A stretch of 64,000 nucleotides of DNA from Thalassovita mediterranea (GTDB taxonomy: Bacteria; Pseudomonadota; Alphaproteobacteria; Rhodobacterales; Rhodobacteraceae), in assembly GCF_001458435.1 (NCBI RefSeq), contig NZ_CYSF01000012.1, positions 124,001 through 188,000 of the forward strand, in the 5' to 3' direction. A program made the position numbers and the translations under genes. This document shows, one piece after another, positions 1 to 8,239 of the stretch; the stretch's first letter is position 1; each line of letters begins with the position of its first letter. The notes under the pieces were generated by a model, which saw only the letters and a list, made by a program, of their open reading frames with translations, did no database searches and was not told where the DNA came from.

Positions 1-2
1 GC

Positions 3-269
3 GGCGTGGATCTGGCGGATGTGCGCGATTCGGGCCGTGACGGCATCACCGGCGCGCGCAAGAAAGGCGATATCGGCTTCACCGCGATCCGTGGTGGCGA
101 CATCGTTGGTGAACATGACGTGCTGTTTGCCGCTGCGGGTGAACGCATTGTGCTGCGCCATCTGGCCACCGATCGCGCCATTTTTGCCCGTGGGGCGCTG
201 AAGGCGGCGCTTTGGGGGCAGGGCAAGGCGCCCGGTGAATATGATATGATTGACGTGCTGGGCCTCTGA
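3..269 (+). CDS. dapB: 4-hydroxy-tetrahydrodipicolinate reductase, C-terminal part (partial)
   Basis: Only the last 88 residues are in the window; the reading frame is open from base 3, so the gene begins upstream. DapB is the cytoplasmic NAD(P)H-dependent reductase of the diaminopimelate/lysine pathway, acting directly after DapA, whose gene lies at 59809 in this window. The visible part carries the typical C-terminal substrate-binding signature [18 protein letters not shown] followed by a helix ending in [20 protein letters not shown], the usual DapB C-terminus. Nothing suggests a frameshift. Start and nucleotide-binding domain cannot be judged. Confidence 0.93.
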   Translation, partial: GVDLADVRDSGRDGITGARKKGDIGFTAIRGGDIVGEHDVLFAAAGERIVLRHLATDRAIFARGALKAALWGQGKAPGEYDMIDVLGL

Positions 270-342
270 CCCACCGCGTACACAACTTGGCACAGATCTT
301 GCGGGGTGGGGGCGATGTTCCTCACCCCGTGGTTTTTCCAAG

Positions 343-726
343 ATGCTGCGCACCTGCCTGTTTCTGCTAAGCTTTGTCCCCCTTGCTACCCTCGTGCTGC
401 CGCCGGTGCCGCAGGCGCAGGCCGAAGGGTTCTTTACCATGAAGGACCGTGAGGATTTCCTGCTGCAAATGTCGGGGAAATATATCAGTCAGACCGGCCT
501 ATGGATGCGGTTTGACGATCTGGGGCAGGTGAAGGGTCGTGTTTGGGGGCGGCCTTTGCTGGGCAATTGGGAATGGCGCGACGGGCAACTGTGCAAGCGT
601 GTGTTCCACGGCACCATTGATCAGGGCGAGACCTGCGGAATTGTGCGGTCTAGCGGCGCGACGCTGTATATCGTGCCAGACAAGGGACAGGGCGAGCGCG
701 AACGCTATAGCATTGGGATGGATTGA
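343..726 (+). CDS. small secreted protein of unknown function
   Basis: A 127-residue protein. The frame is open further upstream, but the ATG at 343 begins a clear signal peptide (hydrophobic LFLLSFVPLATLVL, then AQA before EG), so this start is preferred and export to the periplasm is inferred. The mature part is about 95 residues and predicted to be mostly beta, with motifs SGKYISQTGLWMRFDD, GRVWGRPLLGNWEW and two cysteines that could pair. Roseobacter homologues are often labelled after the neighbouring dapB, but there is no Rossmann fold here and no sign of reductase activity. It starts 73 bases after dapB and could be co-transcribed. Function not recognised. Confidence 0.75.
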   Translation: MLRTCLFLLSFVPLATLVLPPVPQAQAEGFFTMKDREDFLLQMSGKYISQTGLWMRFDDLGQVKGRVWGRPLLGNWEWRDGQLCKRVFHGTIDQGETCGIVRSSGATLYIVPDKGQGERERYSIGMD

Positions 727-750
727 TCCCGATACGCCCTGCGCCAGCGA

Positions 751-930
751 TTAGAAATCGACCGCGATGCCCTTCTTTTCCCAGTCGCCATAGCGCACGG
801 GTTCAGGGCCATCACGCCCACCCAGCTCTTTGGGCAGCGCCTCGGCTTCGGCGGCTTTCTTGCGGCGCTCTTCTGCCTCGGCCAGCGCGCGCTGGGCGGC
901 GGGGGGCAGGTTTTTCTCAATCTCGCTCAT
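751..930 (-). CDS. DUF1674 / SDHAF4-family protein (putative succinate dehydrogenase assembly factor)
   Basis: A 59-residue protein on the minus strand between the secreted protein and rsmB. It starts MSEIEKNLPPAAQRALAEAE, has a charged Ala/Glu/Lys-rich helix, and ends with the family hallmark GPEPVRYGDWEKKGIAVDF, matching the conserved (R/T)YGDWE-x-GR-x-DF tail of DUF1674/SDHAF4 proteins. In mitochondria SDHAF4 binds free flavinylated succinate dehydrogenase subunit A and helps its assembly; a similar role in alphaproteobacteria is inference. No sdh genes are in the window. The gene lies opposite a non-coding extension of the rsmB frame, which supports the later rsmB start at 1010. Confidence 0.85.
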   Translation of the reverse strand: MSEIEKNLPPAAQRALAEAEERRKKAAEAEALPKELGGRDGPEPVRYGDWEKKGIAVDF

Positions 931-1009
931 GCATGCGTCCTTTCTAAGGAACTATAGCGCTGATATACGCCCCTCACGCGCCAAGGCAAAGAGGCCGAAG
1001 GATTATCAT

Positions 1010-2572
1010 ATGCCCAAACCCCCAGAAAACCGTCGCTCCGGCACTCTCACAAGCCGCCCTCAGGGCAAGGCTGCTGGTAAATCCCCCAGTAGATCTCCTG
1101 CCAAGACGTCCGGGAAAGGGCCCGGAAAACCCGGTAGACCTGTTGGCGACCCGTTTGGCAAACCGCAGGGGAAGCGGCCTGGTAAACCTCACGGTAAATC
1201 CATGGGTAAACCGATGGGCAAGTCCAGCGGCCGGCCGGGTAACCGGCCACAGCGCAAGCCGCAAACTGAGCGCGTTGAGCGTAGCGAGGGAATGGTGCCG
1301 ACCTTTGTGGGCAAGCCAACGCCGCGCGCTGCTGCGCTTCACCTGCTGACGCAGATCCTGGGCGAGGGGCGTTTGCTGCCGGAACTGTTGGGCGCTGGCG
1401 CGCTGGACCGGTTGGAACCCGCAGATCGCGCTCGTGCCCAGCGTTTGACGCTGGAGGTGTTGCGCAATCTGGAACGGGCGGATCGTGTGCTGAAGAAACA
1501 CCTGCGCAAGGCACCGCCGCTGCGGGTGCAGAATATCCTGCGCATCGGCGCGTTGGAATTGTGTACCGGCGGTGATGCTCACGGCGTGGTGAATGAGGCC
1601 GTGGCGCTGACCGCTGCGAACAAACGTACCCTTGGCCTGAAGGGTCTGGTTAACGCTGTCCTGCGCAAAGTCGCGGGCGAGGGTGAGGCCGAATGGGCCA
1701 AGCTGCGCACGCCGCGCCTGCCGCGCTGGCTGCGCGATCCCTTGGTGATGGCCTATGACGCTGAGGTGGTGTCGGCCATGGAGCGTGTGCATCTGACCGG
1801 TGCCCCACTGGATCTGAGCGCTAAGGGCGATGCGGCCCAATTGGCAGAGGCGGTGGGTGGTACGCTGTTGCCCACCGGATCGGTGCGGCTGGACAACGCG
1901 GGTCAGGTCTCGGCCCTGCCGGGGTATGAGGCGGGCGATTGGTGGGTGCAGGACGCCGCCGCCGCGCTGCCTGCGAAACTGCTGAATGCACAGGCGGGTG
2001 AAACCGTGCTGGACATGTGCGCCGCGCCGGGGGGCAAGACCATGCAGCTGGCCGCCGCTGGCGCCAAGGTCACGGCGCTGGACCTGTCGGAAACCCGCCT
2101 GGCGCGGGTTAGCGAAAACCTAGCGCGCACGGGACTGAGTGCTGAAGTCGTCGCAGGCGACGCGCTGGAACATCAGGGCAGCTATGACGCGGTATTGCTG
2201 GACGCGCCGTGCTCCGCGACCGGAACCATCCGGCGCCACCCCGATCTGCCGCTGGCGAAGGATGGGTCAGAATTCGGTGCGCTGATGGACCTGCAGGTGC
2301 AGATGATTGATCACGCCATGTCGTTGGTGAAACCGGGCGGACGGCTGGTGTTTTGCACTTGTTCGCTGCTGCCCGATGAGGGCGAATGTCAGGTCGAAGA
2401 GGCGCTGGAGCGGAACCCGGACTGGCAGGTGGACCGCAGCGCACTCGACCAGCCCGGCATCGACCCCAGCTGGATCACCGAAGAAGGCGGCCTGCGCCTG
2501 CGACCCGACTATTGGGCCGATCAGGGCGGCATGGACGGATTTTACATGGCCAGCCTGCGCCGCAAGGCCTGA
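1010..2572 (+). CDS. rsmB: 16S rRNA (cytosine-C5)-methyltransferase, RsmB family
   Basis: A 520-residue SAM-dependent methyltransferase of the RsmB/NOP2 family, expected to methylate C967 of 16S rRNA. An ATG at 1010 preceded by GAAGGA is chosen; the frame is open to about 830 but that part lies over the opposite-strand DUF1674 gene. Residues 1-90 are a basic Gly/Lys/Pro-rich tail with repeated GKP units. A NusB-like RNA-binding domain follows (about 100-230), then the methyltransferase domain with SAM motif VLDMCAAPGGKT, DAPCSATGTIRRHPDL and the catalytic-cysteine motif FCTCSLLPDEGE. The basic tail is longer than in Escherichia coli RsmB. A strong terminator follows. Confidence 0.93.
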   Translation: MPKPPENRRSGTLTSRPQGKAAGKSPSRSPAKTSGKGPGKPGRPVGDPFGKPQGKRPGKPHGKSMGKPMGKSSGRPGNRPQRKPQTERVERSEGMVPTFVGKPTPRAAALHLLTQILGEGRLLPELLGAGALDRLEPADRARAQRLTLEVLRNLERADRVLKKHLRKAPPLRVQNILRIGALELCTGGDAHGVVNEAVALTAANKRTLGLKGLVNAVLRKVAGEGEAEWAKLRTPRLPRWLRDPLVMAYDAEVVSAMERVHLTGAPLDLSAKGDAAQLAEAVGGTLLPTGSVRLDNAGQVSALPGYEAGDWWVQDAAAALPAKLLNAQAGETVLDMCAAPGGKTMQLAAAGAKVTALDLSETRLARVSENLARTGLSAEVVAGDALEHQGSYDAVLLDAPCSATGTIRRHPDLPLAKDGSEFGALMDLQVQMIDHAMSLVKPGGRLVFCTCSLLPDEGECQVEEALERNPDWQVDRSALDQPGIDPSWITEEGGLRLRPDYWADQGGMDGFYMASLRRKA

Positions 2573-2598
2573 TCCCCTATTAATCGCATGAAAACAAA

Positions 2599-2632
2599 AG
2601 CCCCGCGTCGCAGAACCGACGCGGGGCTTTTT
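2599..2632. terminator. bidirectional rho-independent terminator
   Basis: Perfect 12-bp stem (2599-2610 with 2617-2628), 6-base loop, flanked by A-rich sequence on the left and TTTTATT on the right. It sits between the convergent rsmB and M16 peptidase genes and can serve both strands. Confidence 0.9.
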
Positions 2633-2653
2633 ATTTGGCCTTTCGCGCTGGGC

Positions 2654-3961
2654 TTATTCGATCCCCTCGGGCTGACCAACAACTACAAAGGTTAGCGTGT
2701 CAGGGTCCAGCAGCCGTTTGGCCACGCGGTTTACATCCGCCAGCGTCACGGCATTGACCTTGTCGTTGCGGGTTTCGATGTAGTCCAACCCCAGACCCGA
2801 GGCCTGCATGCCTACCATGATGTTGGCGATGGAGGCGTTGCTGTCAAAACGCAGCGGGTAGGCGCCTGTCAGATAGGTTTGCGCATCGCGCAGCTCTTTC
2901 TCTGTGACGCCGGTCGCTGCCGCTTTGGCCCATTCATCGCGGATCACGTCGATCGCTTCGCCGACGCGGTCATTGGCTGATGCGACAGACCCCATCCACA
3001 ACACCGCCTGATCTTTGTCCACCAAGAAGGTCGAAACGCCATAGGTCAGTCCACGTTTTTCGCGCACTTCCTGCATCAGACGGCTTTCAAAGGAACCACC
3101 GCCCAAAATGTGATCCAGCACAAAGGCGGCAAAGAAATCAGGGTCATCACGTTCGATGCCCGCCTGCGCAAACAGGGCCACGGATTGCGGCGTTTCAAAT
3201 TCCACCACTTGCGCGCCGCCGGGCAGGTTGGTCGCCGCTGGCCCCGGCAGGGCAGTTTCGGCCTTTGGCAGATCCCCCAGCAGGTCATCCATCAATTGTG
3301 CCAGCTCCGGCGCGGTGATGTCACCAACCGCGGAAATATAGACGCGATCACGGGTCAGCGCATTTTTATGCGCGGTCAGCAGATCATCGCGGCTGAGGGC
3401 CGCAACTGTGTCCAAGGTACCCGATTGCGGCAGGCTGTAGGGGTGATCGCCAAACAGCAGTTGATCCATTTCACGGCTGGCAATGTCGCGCGGTGATTTC
3501 AGATCAGATCGGATGCCTGACAGCACCTGTTCGCGCACCCGTTCCACCGCATCCTCGTCAAATCGCGGCGCCACGAGGGATCCACGCAGCAGCGCCAGCG
3601 CCTCGTCCTTGTTTTCGCTCAGGAAACGGGCAGAGACGGTGACCGTATCGTCATAGGCGCCATAGTCGAAGGAGGCAGCCAGCCCTTCGACCGCGCGGGC
3701 AAAACCGCGGGCGTCCAGATCACCCGTGCCCTCCTCCAGCAGGCCGACCATCAGGTTGGTGGCACCGGTTTTGCCGGGCAGGTCCAGCGATGTGCCACCC
3801 TGAAAGCGTAGTTCCAGCGCGACAAAGGGGATCGAGGGCTCTTCGACCAACCAAGCGGTCAGGCCACCCTCAGAGGTCACAGGTTTGATGTTGACCGCTG
3901 CAGCAGCGGGGGTGACGAGGGCAAATGTTGTGATCAGGCTCAGCGTTAGTTTGCGCAGCAT
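2654..3961 (-). CDS. M16 family peptidase, non-catalytic-type subunit
   Basis: A 435-residue exported protein of the M16 (pitrilysin/insulinase) fold, with an N-terminal signal peptide (MLRKLTLSLITTFALVTPAAA). The zinc motif HxxEH is absent: the equivalent helix reads TNLMVGLLEEGTGD. The C-terminal half keeps the Arg/Tyr-type elements seen in partner subunits (REKRGLTYGVSTF, TGAYPLRFDSNASIA). It lies 4 bases after the zinc-bearing M16 gene at 3966-5312. Known two-subunit M16B proteases pair one zinc subunit with one lacking zinc, so a periplasmic heterodimer is inferred. Substrate unknown. Confidence 0.9.
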   Translation of the reverse strand: MLRKLTLSLITTFALVTPAAAAVNIKPVTSEGGLTAWLVEEPSIPFVALELRFQGGTSLDLPGKTGATNLMVGLLEEGTGDLDARGFARAVEGLAASFDYGAYDDTVTVSARFLSENKDEALALLRGSLVAPRFDEDAVERVREQVLSGIRSDLKSPRDIASREMDQLLFGDHPYSLPQSGTLDTVAALSRDDLLTAHKNALTRDRVYISAVGDITAPELAQLMDDLLGDLPKAETALPGPAATNLPGGAQVVEFETPQSVALFAQAGIERDDPDFFAAFVLDHILGGGSFESRLMQEVREKRGLTYGVSTFLVDKDQAVLWMGSVASANDRVGEAIDVIRDEWAKAAATGVTEKELRDAQTYLTGAYPLRFDSNASIANIMVGMQASGLGLDYIETRNDKVNAVTLADVNRVAKRLLDPDTLTFVVVGQPEGIE

Positions 3962-3965
3962 GGGT

Positions 3966-5312
3966 TCAACCCTCCTCTGCCATCAGCCATCCGGTAACGG
4001 ATGTTTTGGGATTCAGCACTTTGCGGGCGGCTTCCATGACATCTTCGGCGGTGACCGCCTGTAGGATCTCGGGCCATGCCTGCACATCCGCAACCGTCAG
4101 CCCTTGGGTCAGGGCACGGCCGTAGCGGTTGGCCAGTCCCTGCACGTCATCACGGGCGTAGATTTCAGCCGCGCGGATCTGGGTTTTGATCCGCTCCAGA
4201 TGGGCTGGATCAACGCCTTCGGTCAGGAAGTCCGCCAGTACGCGGTCCATCGCCTCCTCTGCCTCTTGCAGGCTTACACCGGGGGTGGGCACCACCACCA
4301 TGTCGAAGGTCGTCGCATCCAGCGATTGCCCGTTGTAGAACGCGCCCGCATAAACGGCGGTCTGGGTGTCGAACTGTAGCTTTTCGGCCAGCACGGCGGT
4401 TTGTCCGCCGCCCAGAAGGTCCGCCAGAATGCGCAGCGCGGCGGCCTCTTTCTGATTGCCAGCGTTGCGTTCTGGCGCCAGATACGACCGGCTGACATAG
4501 GGCTGCGCCACACGCGGATCCGCAAAGGTCAAACGGCGTGCAGCGGTTTGCGGTGGTTCCTGACTGCGCAGACGTTCCTTTGGCAGGTCGGGGTTGGCGG
4601 GGATCACACCATAGTAGCGGTCCGCCAGCGCACGCACCTCATCAGGGGTGACATCGCCAGCGACGACCAAAATGGCGTTGTTCGGTGAGTAGTAGGTTTC
4701 ATAAAATGACAAGGCATCCGCGCGGTCGAGGCTTTCCATCTCATGACGCCAGCCGATGATCGGCACGCCATAACGATGGTTCAGGTACTGCACGGCGCGT
4801 TTTTGTTCGCGAAACAGGGCGCTGGCGCTGTTTTCAACGCGTTGATTGCGTTCCTCTAGGATGACATCGCGTTCGGTGGCAATGTCTTCTTCGCTGAGGC
4901 GGATGTTGACCATGCGATCGCTTTCCATACGCATCATCAGTTCCAGACGATCGGCAGCAACACGTTGGAAATAAGCGGTGTAGTCAAAGCTGGTGAAGGC
5001 GTTGTCGCTACCGCCGTTTTGCGCCACGGTGGCGGAAAACTCGCCGGGGGCCAGGGTATCGGTGCCCTTGAACAGCAGGTGTTCCAGAAAATGGGCCACG
5101 CCTGACTGACCGACCGGTTCATCGGCGGATCCGGCGCGATACCACAGCATGTGAACAACGACGGGGGCGCGGTGGTCTTCGATCACCACCACCTCCAACC
5201 CGTTGTCGAGGGTGAAGTTACTGACGTGATCAGTCACATCCTCGGTTGCCGCCTGAACGGGGGCGCTGAAAACAACTAGGGCCGCCAGCGCGGCTGCGAA
5301 ACGCTTCATCAA
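3966..5312 (-). CDS. M16 family zinc metallopeptidase, catalytic subunit
   Basis: A 448-residue protein with a signal peptide (MKRFAAALAALVVFSAPVQA, after an extra Met) and the inverted zinc motif in GVAHFLEHLLFKGT (HFLEH), followed about 75 residues later by acidic residues in TERDVILEERNQR that supply the third ligand. Size and motif fit M16B processing peptidases. It is probably periplasmic and works with the zinc-free subunit encoded directly downstream. Upstream in the same direction are the DUF3035 lipoprotein and lspA genes, a grouping that suggests envelope protein handling. Peptide specificity cannot be read from the sequence. Confidence 0.93.
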   Translation of the reverse strand: MMKRFAAALAALVVFSAPVQAATEDVTDHVSNFTLDNGLEVVVIEDHRAPVVVHMLWYRAGSADEPVGQSGVAHFLEHLLFKGTDTLAPGEFSATVAQNGGSDNAFTSFDYTAYFQRVAADRLELMMRMESDRMVNIRLSEEDIATERDVILEERNQRVENSASALFREQKRAVQYLNHRYGVPIIGWRHEMESLDRADALSFYETYYSPNNAILVVAGDVTPDEVRALADRYYGVIPANPDLPKERLRSQEPPQTAARRLTFADPRVAQPYVSRSYLAPERNAGNQKEAAALRILADLLGGGQTAVLAEKLQFDTQTAVYAGAFYNGQSLDATTFDMVVVPTPGVSLQEAEEAMDRVLADFLTEGVDPAHLERIKTQIRAAEIYARDDVQGLANRYGRALTQGLTVADVQAWPEILQAVTAEDVMEAARKVLNPKTSVTGWLMAEEG

Positions 5313-5449
5313 GCAATCCTCCTATGCTTGCGGTTAAGATACGCCGCAAACCCGCCACTGCAAGCGCGTGGCATTGCTGCTGACGCGGACGTGAGCCAGC
5401 GTCAGGTTAAAAATCTAGCAAGAAATCAGGTATGGATACGCCAGCTAGC

Positions 5450-5980
5450 TTAGTTGTTTGCTGGCGGTGCGGTTGGGGTCTGCACGCCAAATTCGCGCCA
5501 TTTGCGTACTTCGACACTGGGATCGAGGGCAAAGTCACGATAGGCGCGGGCATAGCGGTCGGTTCTGACCAGCTTCAACTTCGTAAAGCGCGAGTTGAAG
5601 CGACGGAATTCTTCATCCTCGGCGGCCAGTACACCGCGGATGTCATCAGACATGCCATTGCGGCTGACGTGGTTCACCAGCGCAGAATCAACAGCTGGAA
5701 TGCCATCGGCCTGTGCCAACGCAGTGGCGCGACCACCCAGAGCAGTGACGCCATCAGCCAACGGCGTGGCATCGGTCAGGTTGCTGCCGCCGGGCGTTGG
5801 GGTGGGCAAAGAGGCATAATCGGCAGGTTGCTGCAGCTCTTTGGACGGCAGCACCATAAATTCATCCGGTCCATCTGTGAACGAACGCAGATCACGCAGA
5901 CCAATATCGCGGTTCTCACCCGAACACGCGGCCACGGTCAGTACAGCCATCAAACCTAGCAAAGCTCGCGGCATTGCCAC
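5450..5980 (-). CDS. DUF3035 lipoprotein
   Basis: A 176-residue lipoprotein. The N-terminus MAMPRALLGLMAVLTVAAC ends in a lipobox with the lipidated Cys at residue 19. The mature part has FMVLPSKELQQPADYASLPTPTPGGSNLTD, the proline-rich signature of DUF3035, then a Gly/Ala-rich segment and a charged tail (FRRFNSRFTKLKLVRTDRYA; two segments joined in the protein). Molecular role unknown. It follows lspA, the signal peptidase that matures such lipoproteins, by 46 bases on the same strand and is likely co-transcribed with it. The 137 bases between this gene and the M16 pair hold only an imperfect hairpin (5380-5405) without a U-tract. Confidence 0.85.
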   Translation of the reverse strand: MAMPRALLGLMAVLTVAACSGENRDIGLRDLRSFTDGPDEFMVLPSKELQQPADYASLPTPTPGGSNLTDATPLADGVTALGGRATALAQADGIPAVDSALVNHVSRNGMSDDIRGVLAAEDEEFRRFNSRFTKLKLVRTDRYARAYRDFALDPSVEVRKWREFGVQTPTAPPANN

Positions 5981-6026
5981 CCTCCTGCAATTACTGTCCC
6001 TGTCTTAGCCGATGAAACTGCCGCCG

Positions 6027-6497
6027 TCACGTAGCCTTTTGTGAGCCACCCCAAAGGACCAGCCCAAAAGCGCCGATGAAAATGGCAATATCGGCAACAT
6101 TGAACGCATAAGGGTTCGAAATCCCGCAGCATGTCATGTTGAGGAAGTCGGCAACCGCACCGTAAAGGAACCGATCCACCACGTTGCCCAGTGCGCCGCC
6201 GATCATTAGGCCAGCAGCGATCAAGCCCATGCGTCCCGGGCGATCTTTGTGCACCCAATAAAGCACGGCACCACATATCACAAAGGCCAGACCGATCAGC
6301 ACCCATCGCGCCAGATCGCTGTTGCCGGACATCAGGCCGAAGTTGATGCCGGTGTTCCATGCCATGCGCAAATTCAAGAAAGGTGGCAGCACGTCGATCT
6401 CACCGCGCAGGCGCAGGTCGAGGTAATGAACCACGTAGTACTTGCTGGCTTGGTCCAGCAAAAACGTCCAGAAGCCCGTCCAAAATACGGTTGTCAT
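6027..6497 (-). CDS. lspA: lipoprotein signal peptidase (signal peptidase II)
   Basis: A 156-residue inner-membrane aspartyl protease that removes signal peptides from diacylglyceryl-prolipoproteins. Four hydrophobic segments are visible (near residues 5-20, 60-80, 90-110, 130-150). Catalytic motifs are present: GGALGNVVDRFLYGAVADFL contains the first catalytic Asp in NxxDR and the second in VADF. FLDQASKYYV near the N-terminus and NTGINFG in the first periplasmic region are typical. It is first in a same-strand series leading to a lipoprotein gene. Confidence 0.95.
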   Translation of the reverse strand: MTTVFWTGFWTFLLDQASKYYVVHYLDLRLRGEIDVLPPFLNLRMAWNTGINFGLMSGNSDLARWVLIGLAFVICGAVLYWVHKDRPGRMGLIAAGLMIGGALGNVVDRFLYGAVADFLNMTCCGISNPYAFNVADIAIFIGAFGLVLWGGSQKAT

Positions 6498-6547
6498 CTG
6501 CCTATCCTCAATGTGGGGCCACTTTGGCGGGCCCTCTCATTTTCTAT

Positions 6548-6596
6548 TTGTTTCCGGCAAGTGTACCACAAACCCGCCGGAAACAAGTGCTTTTTT
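6548..6596 (+). terminator. hairpin followed by a T-run, in plus-strand terminator orientation
   Basis: Perfect 11-bp inverted repeat (6548-6558 with 6576-6586), 17-base loop, then GTGC and six Ts on the plus strand. Both flanking genes (purH and lspA) run on the minus strand, where the hairpin is preceded by As and not followed by Us. It therefore fits a terminator for an unrecognised plus-strand transcript, or a structured element in the purH-lspA spacer. The structure is clear; its role is not. Confidence 0.5.
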
Positions 6597-6626
6597 AGCG
6601 TATACGTTTTTCCGCCTAAGGGGAAT

Positions 6627-8216
6627 TTAGTGACGGAAGTGACGCATACCGGTCAAAACCATCGCCAAACCAGCCTCATCGGCGGCGGCAATCACCTCAT
6701 CATCGCGCATCGAGCCACCCGGCTGGATCACGCAGGATGCACCTGCAGCGGCCGCTTCCAGCAGGCCGTCCGCGAAGGGGAAGAAGGCGTCAGACGCCAC
6801 AGCGGAGCCTTTGGTCAGCGGTTCCGGCAGACCCATTGCGTCAGCCATACGCTCGGCCTTTTTCGCAGCGATCAGGGCACTGTCCAGACGGCTCATCTGA
6901 CCGGCACCAACACCAACGGTCGCACCATCTTTGACGTAGACGATGGCGTTGGATTTGACGTGTTTCGCCACCTTCCACGCAAACAGCAGGTCGCGCATCT
7001 GTTCCGGCGTCGGGGCCAGTTTGGTCACAACCTTCAGGTCATCCATACCGATGAAACCGTTGTCGCGGTCTTGTACCAGCATCCCGCCCGACACCTGACG
7101 GTAGGCCAGACCTTTATCGCTGGTATCTGCCAGCGCGGGGGTGGTCAGCAGGCGCAGGTTCTTCTTCTTGGCGAAGATTTCACGCGCTGCGTCGTCGGCA
7201 CCCGGGGCGATGACCACCTCGGTAAAGATCTCAGTGATCTTTTCAGCGGTGGCGCCGTCCAGCGGCTGGTTCAGGGCGATGATGCCGCCAAAGGCAGAGG
7301 TGCGGTCGCAATCAAACGCTTTGGAATAGGCCTCTTCCAGCGTCGCGCCGCGTGCGACACCGCAGGGGTTGGCGTGCTTGATGATCGCACAGGCGGGACC
7401 GTCTTTGGGCAGGAATTCCGACACCAGTTCAAACGCGGCATCGGTGTCGTTGATGTTGTTGTAGGACAGTTCCTTGCCCTGATGCTGCTGGGCAGCCGTA
7501 ACGCCCGGACGGCCAGACCCATCGCTGTAGAACGCGGCACCCTGATGGCTGTTTTCACCGTAGCGCAGACCCTGCACGTAGGTGCCCGCGAACACGCGGC
7601 GGCGCGGGGTTTCTTCGCCAATTGCGCTGGCCATCCAGGTGGAGACAGCTGCGTCGTAGGCACCGGTGCGCGCATAGGCGATCTGGGCAAAACGCTGACG
7701 GAAGGCGTAAGTGGTCGCGCCGTCGTTGGCGTCCAGTTCCGCGATCAGATCGCTGTAATCTTCAACATCCACAACCGTGGTGACGAAGGCGTGGTTCTTG
7801 GCGGCGGCGCGGATCATCGCAGGGCCGCCGATGTCGATGTTTTCGATCATCTCGTCATAATCGGCACCACGGGCCAGCGCGGCCTCAAACGGGTAGAGGT
7901 TCACCACCAGCAGGTCGATGGCGCCAATGCCGTGTTCGTCCATCGCCGCCACATGCGCATCGTTGTCGCGCAGGGCCAGCAGGCCGCCGTGCACCTTGGG
8001 GTGCAGGGTTTTCACCCGACCGTCCATCATTTCAGGAAAGCCGGTCACATCAGCCACATCCACAACGGGGATGCCTGCGTCGCGGATCGCCTTGGCGGAT
8101 CCGCCGGTGGACAGCAGTTCAACACCACGGTCGCTTAGCGCTTTGGCCAGGTCAATCAGACCGGTCTTGTCGGATACGGAAATCAGCGCGCGGCGGATGG
8201 CGTTGGGAGATGTCAT
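6627..8216 (-). CDS. purH: bifunctional AICAR formyltransferase / IMP cyclohydrolase
   Basis: A 529-residue enzyme catalysing the last two steps of de novo purine synthesis: formyl transfer to AICAR, then ring closure to IMP. The start at 8216 ([20 protein letters not shown]) gives the standard length and the typical first strand; the frame is open further upstream but runs into the preceding gene. The IMP cyclohydrolase MGS-like domain covers about residues 1-150 ([35 protein letters not shown]). The transformylase domain follows, with [24 protein letters not shown] and [10 protein letters not shown]. It lies 23 bases after the heparinase-like gene and is likely co-transcribed. Confidence 0.97.
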   Translation of the reverse strand: MTSPNAIRRALISVSDKTGLIDLAKALSDRGVELLSTGGSAKAIRDAGIPVVDVADVTGFPEMMDGRVKTLHPKVHGGLLALRDNDAHVAAMDEHGIGAIDLLVVNLYPFEAALARGADYDEMIENIDIGGPAMIRAAAKNHAFVTTVVDVEDYSDLIAELDANDGATTYAFRQRFAQIAYARTGAYDAAVSTWMASAIGEETPRRRVFAGTYVQGLRYGENSHQGAAFYSDGSGRPGVTAAQQHQGKELSYNNINDTDAAFELVSEFLPKDGPACAIIKHANPCGVARGATLEEAYSKAFDCDRTSAFGGIIALNQPLDGATAEKITEIFTEVVIAPGADDAAREIFAKKKNLRLLTTPALADTSDKGLAYRQVSGGMLVQDRDNGFIGMDDLKVVTKLAPTPEQMRDLLFAWKVAKHVKSNAIVYVKDGATVGVGAGQMSRLDSALIAAKKAERMADAMGLPEPLTKGSAVASDAFFPFADGLLEAAAAGASCVIQPGGSMRDDEVIAAADEAGLAMVLTGMRHFRH

Positions 8217-8239
8217 AATTTGGGTAGCTCTCTGCTTGT

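Noticed and set aside
5380-5405. CTGACGC/GCGTCAG hairpin after the DUF3035 gene as a terminator
   Set aside because: 12-base loop and no U-run on the minus strand; kept only as a note in the DUF3035 entry.
6110-6135. GGTTCGAAATCC, resembling a tRNA T-loop
   Set aside because: Lies inside the lspA coding region and has no matching acceptor, D- or anticodon stems.
6249-8138. 629-codon open frame on the plus strand
   Set aside because: It lies antisense to lspA and purH, both unmistakable, and its composition is that of a reverse-strand shadow of GC-rich coding DNA.
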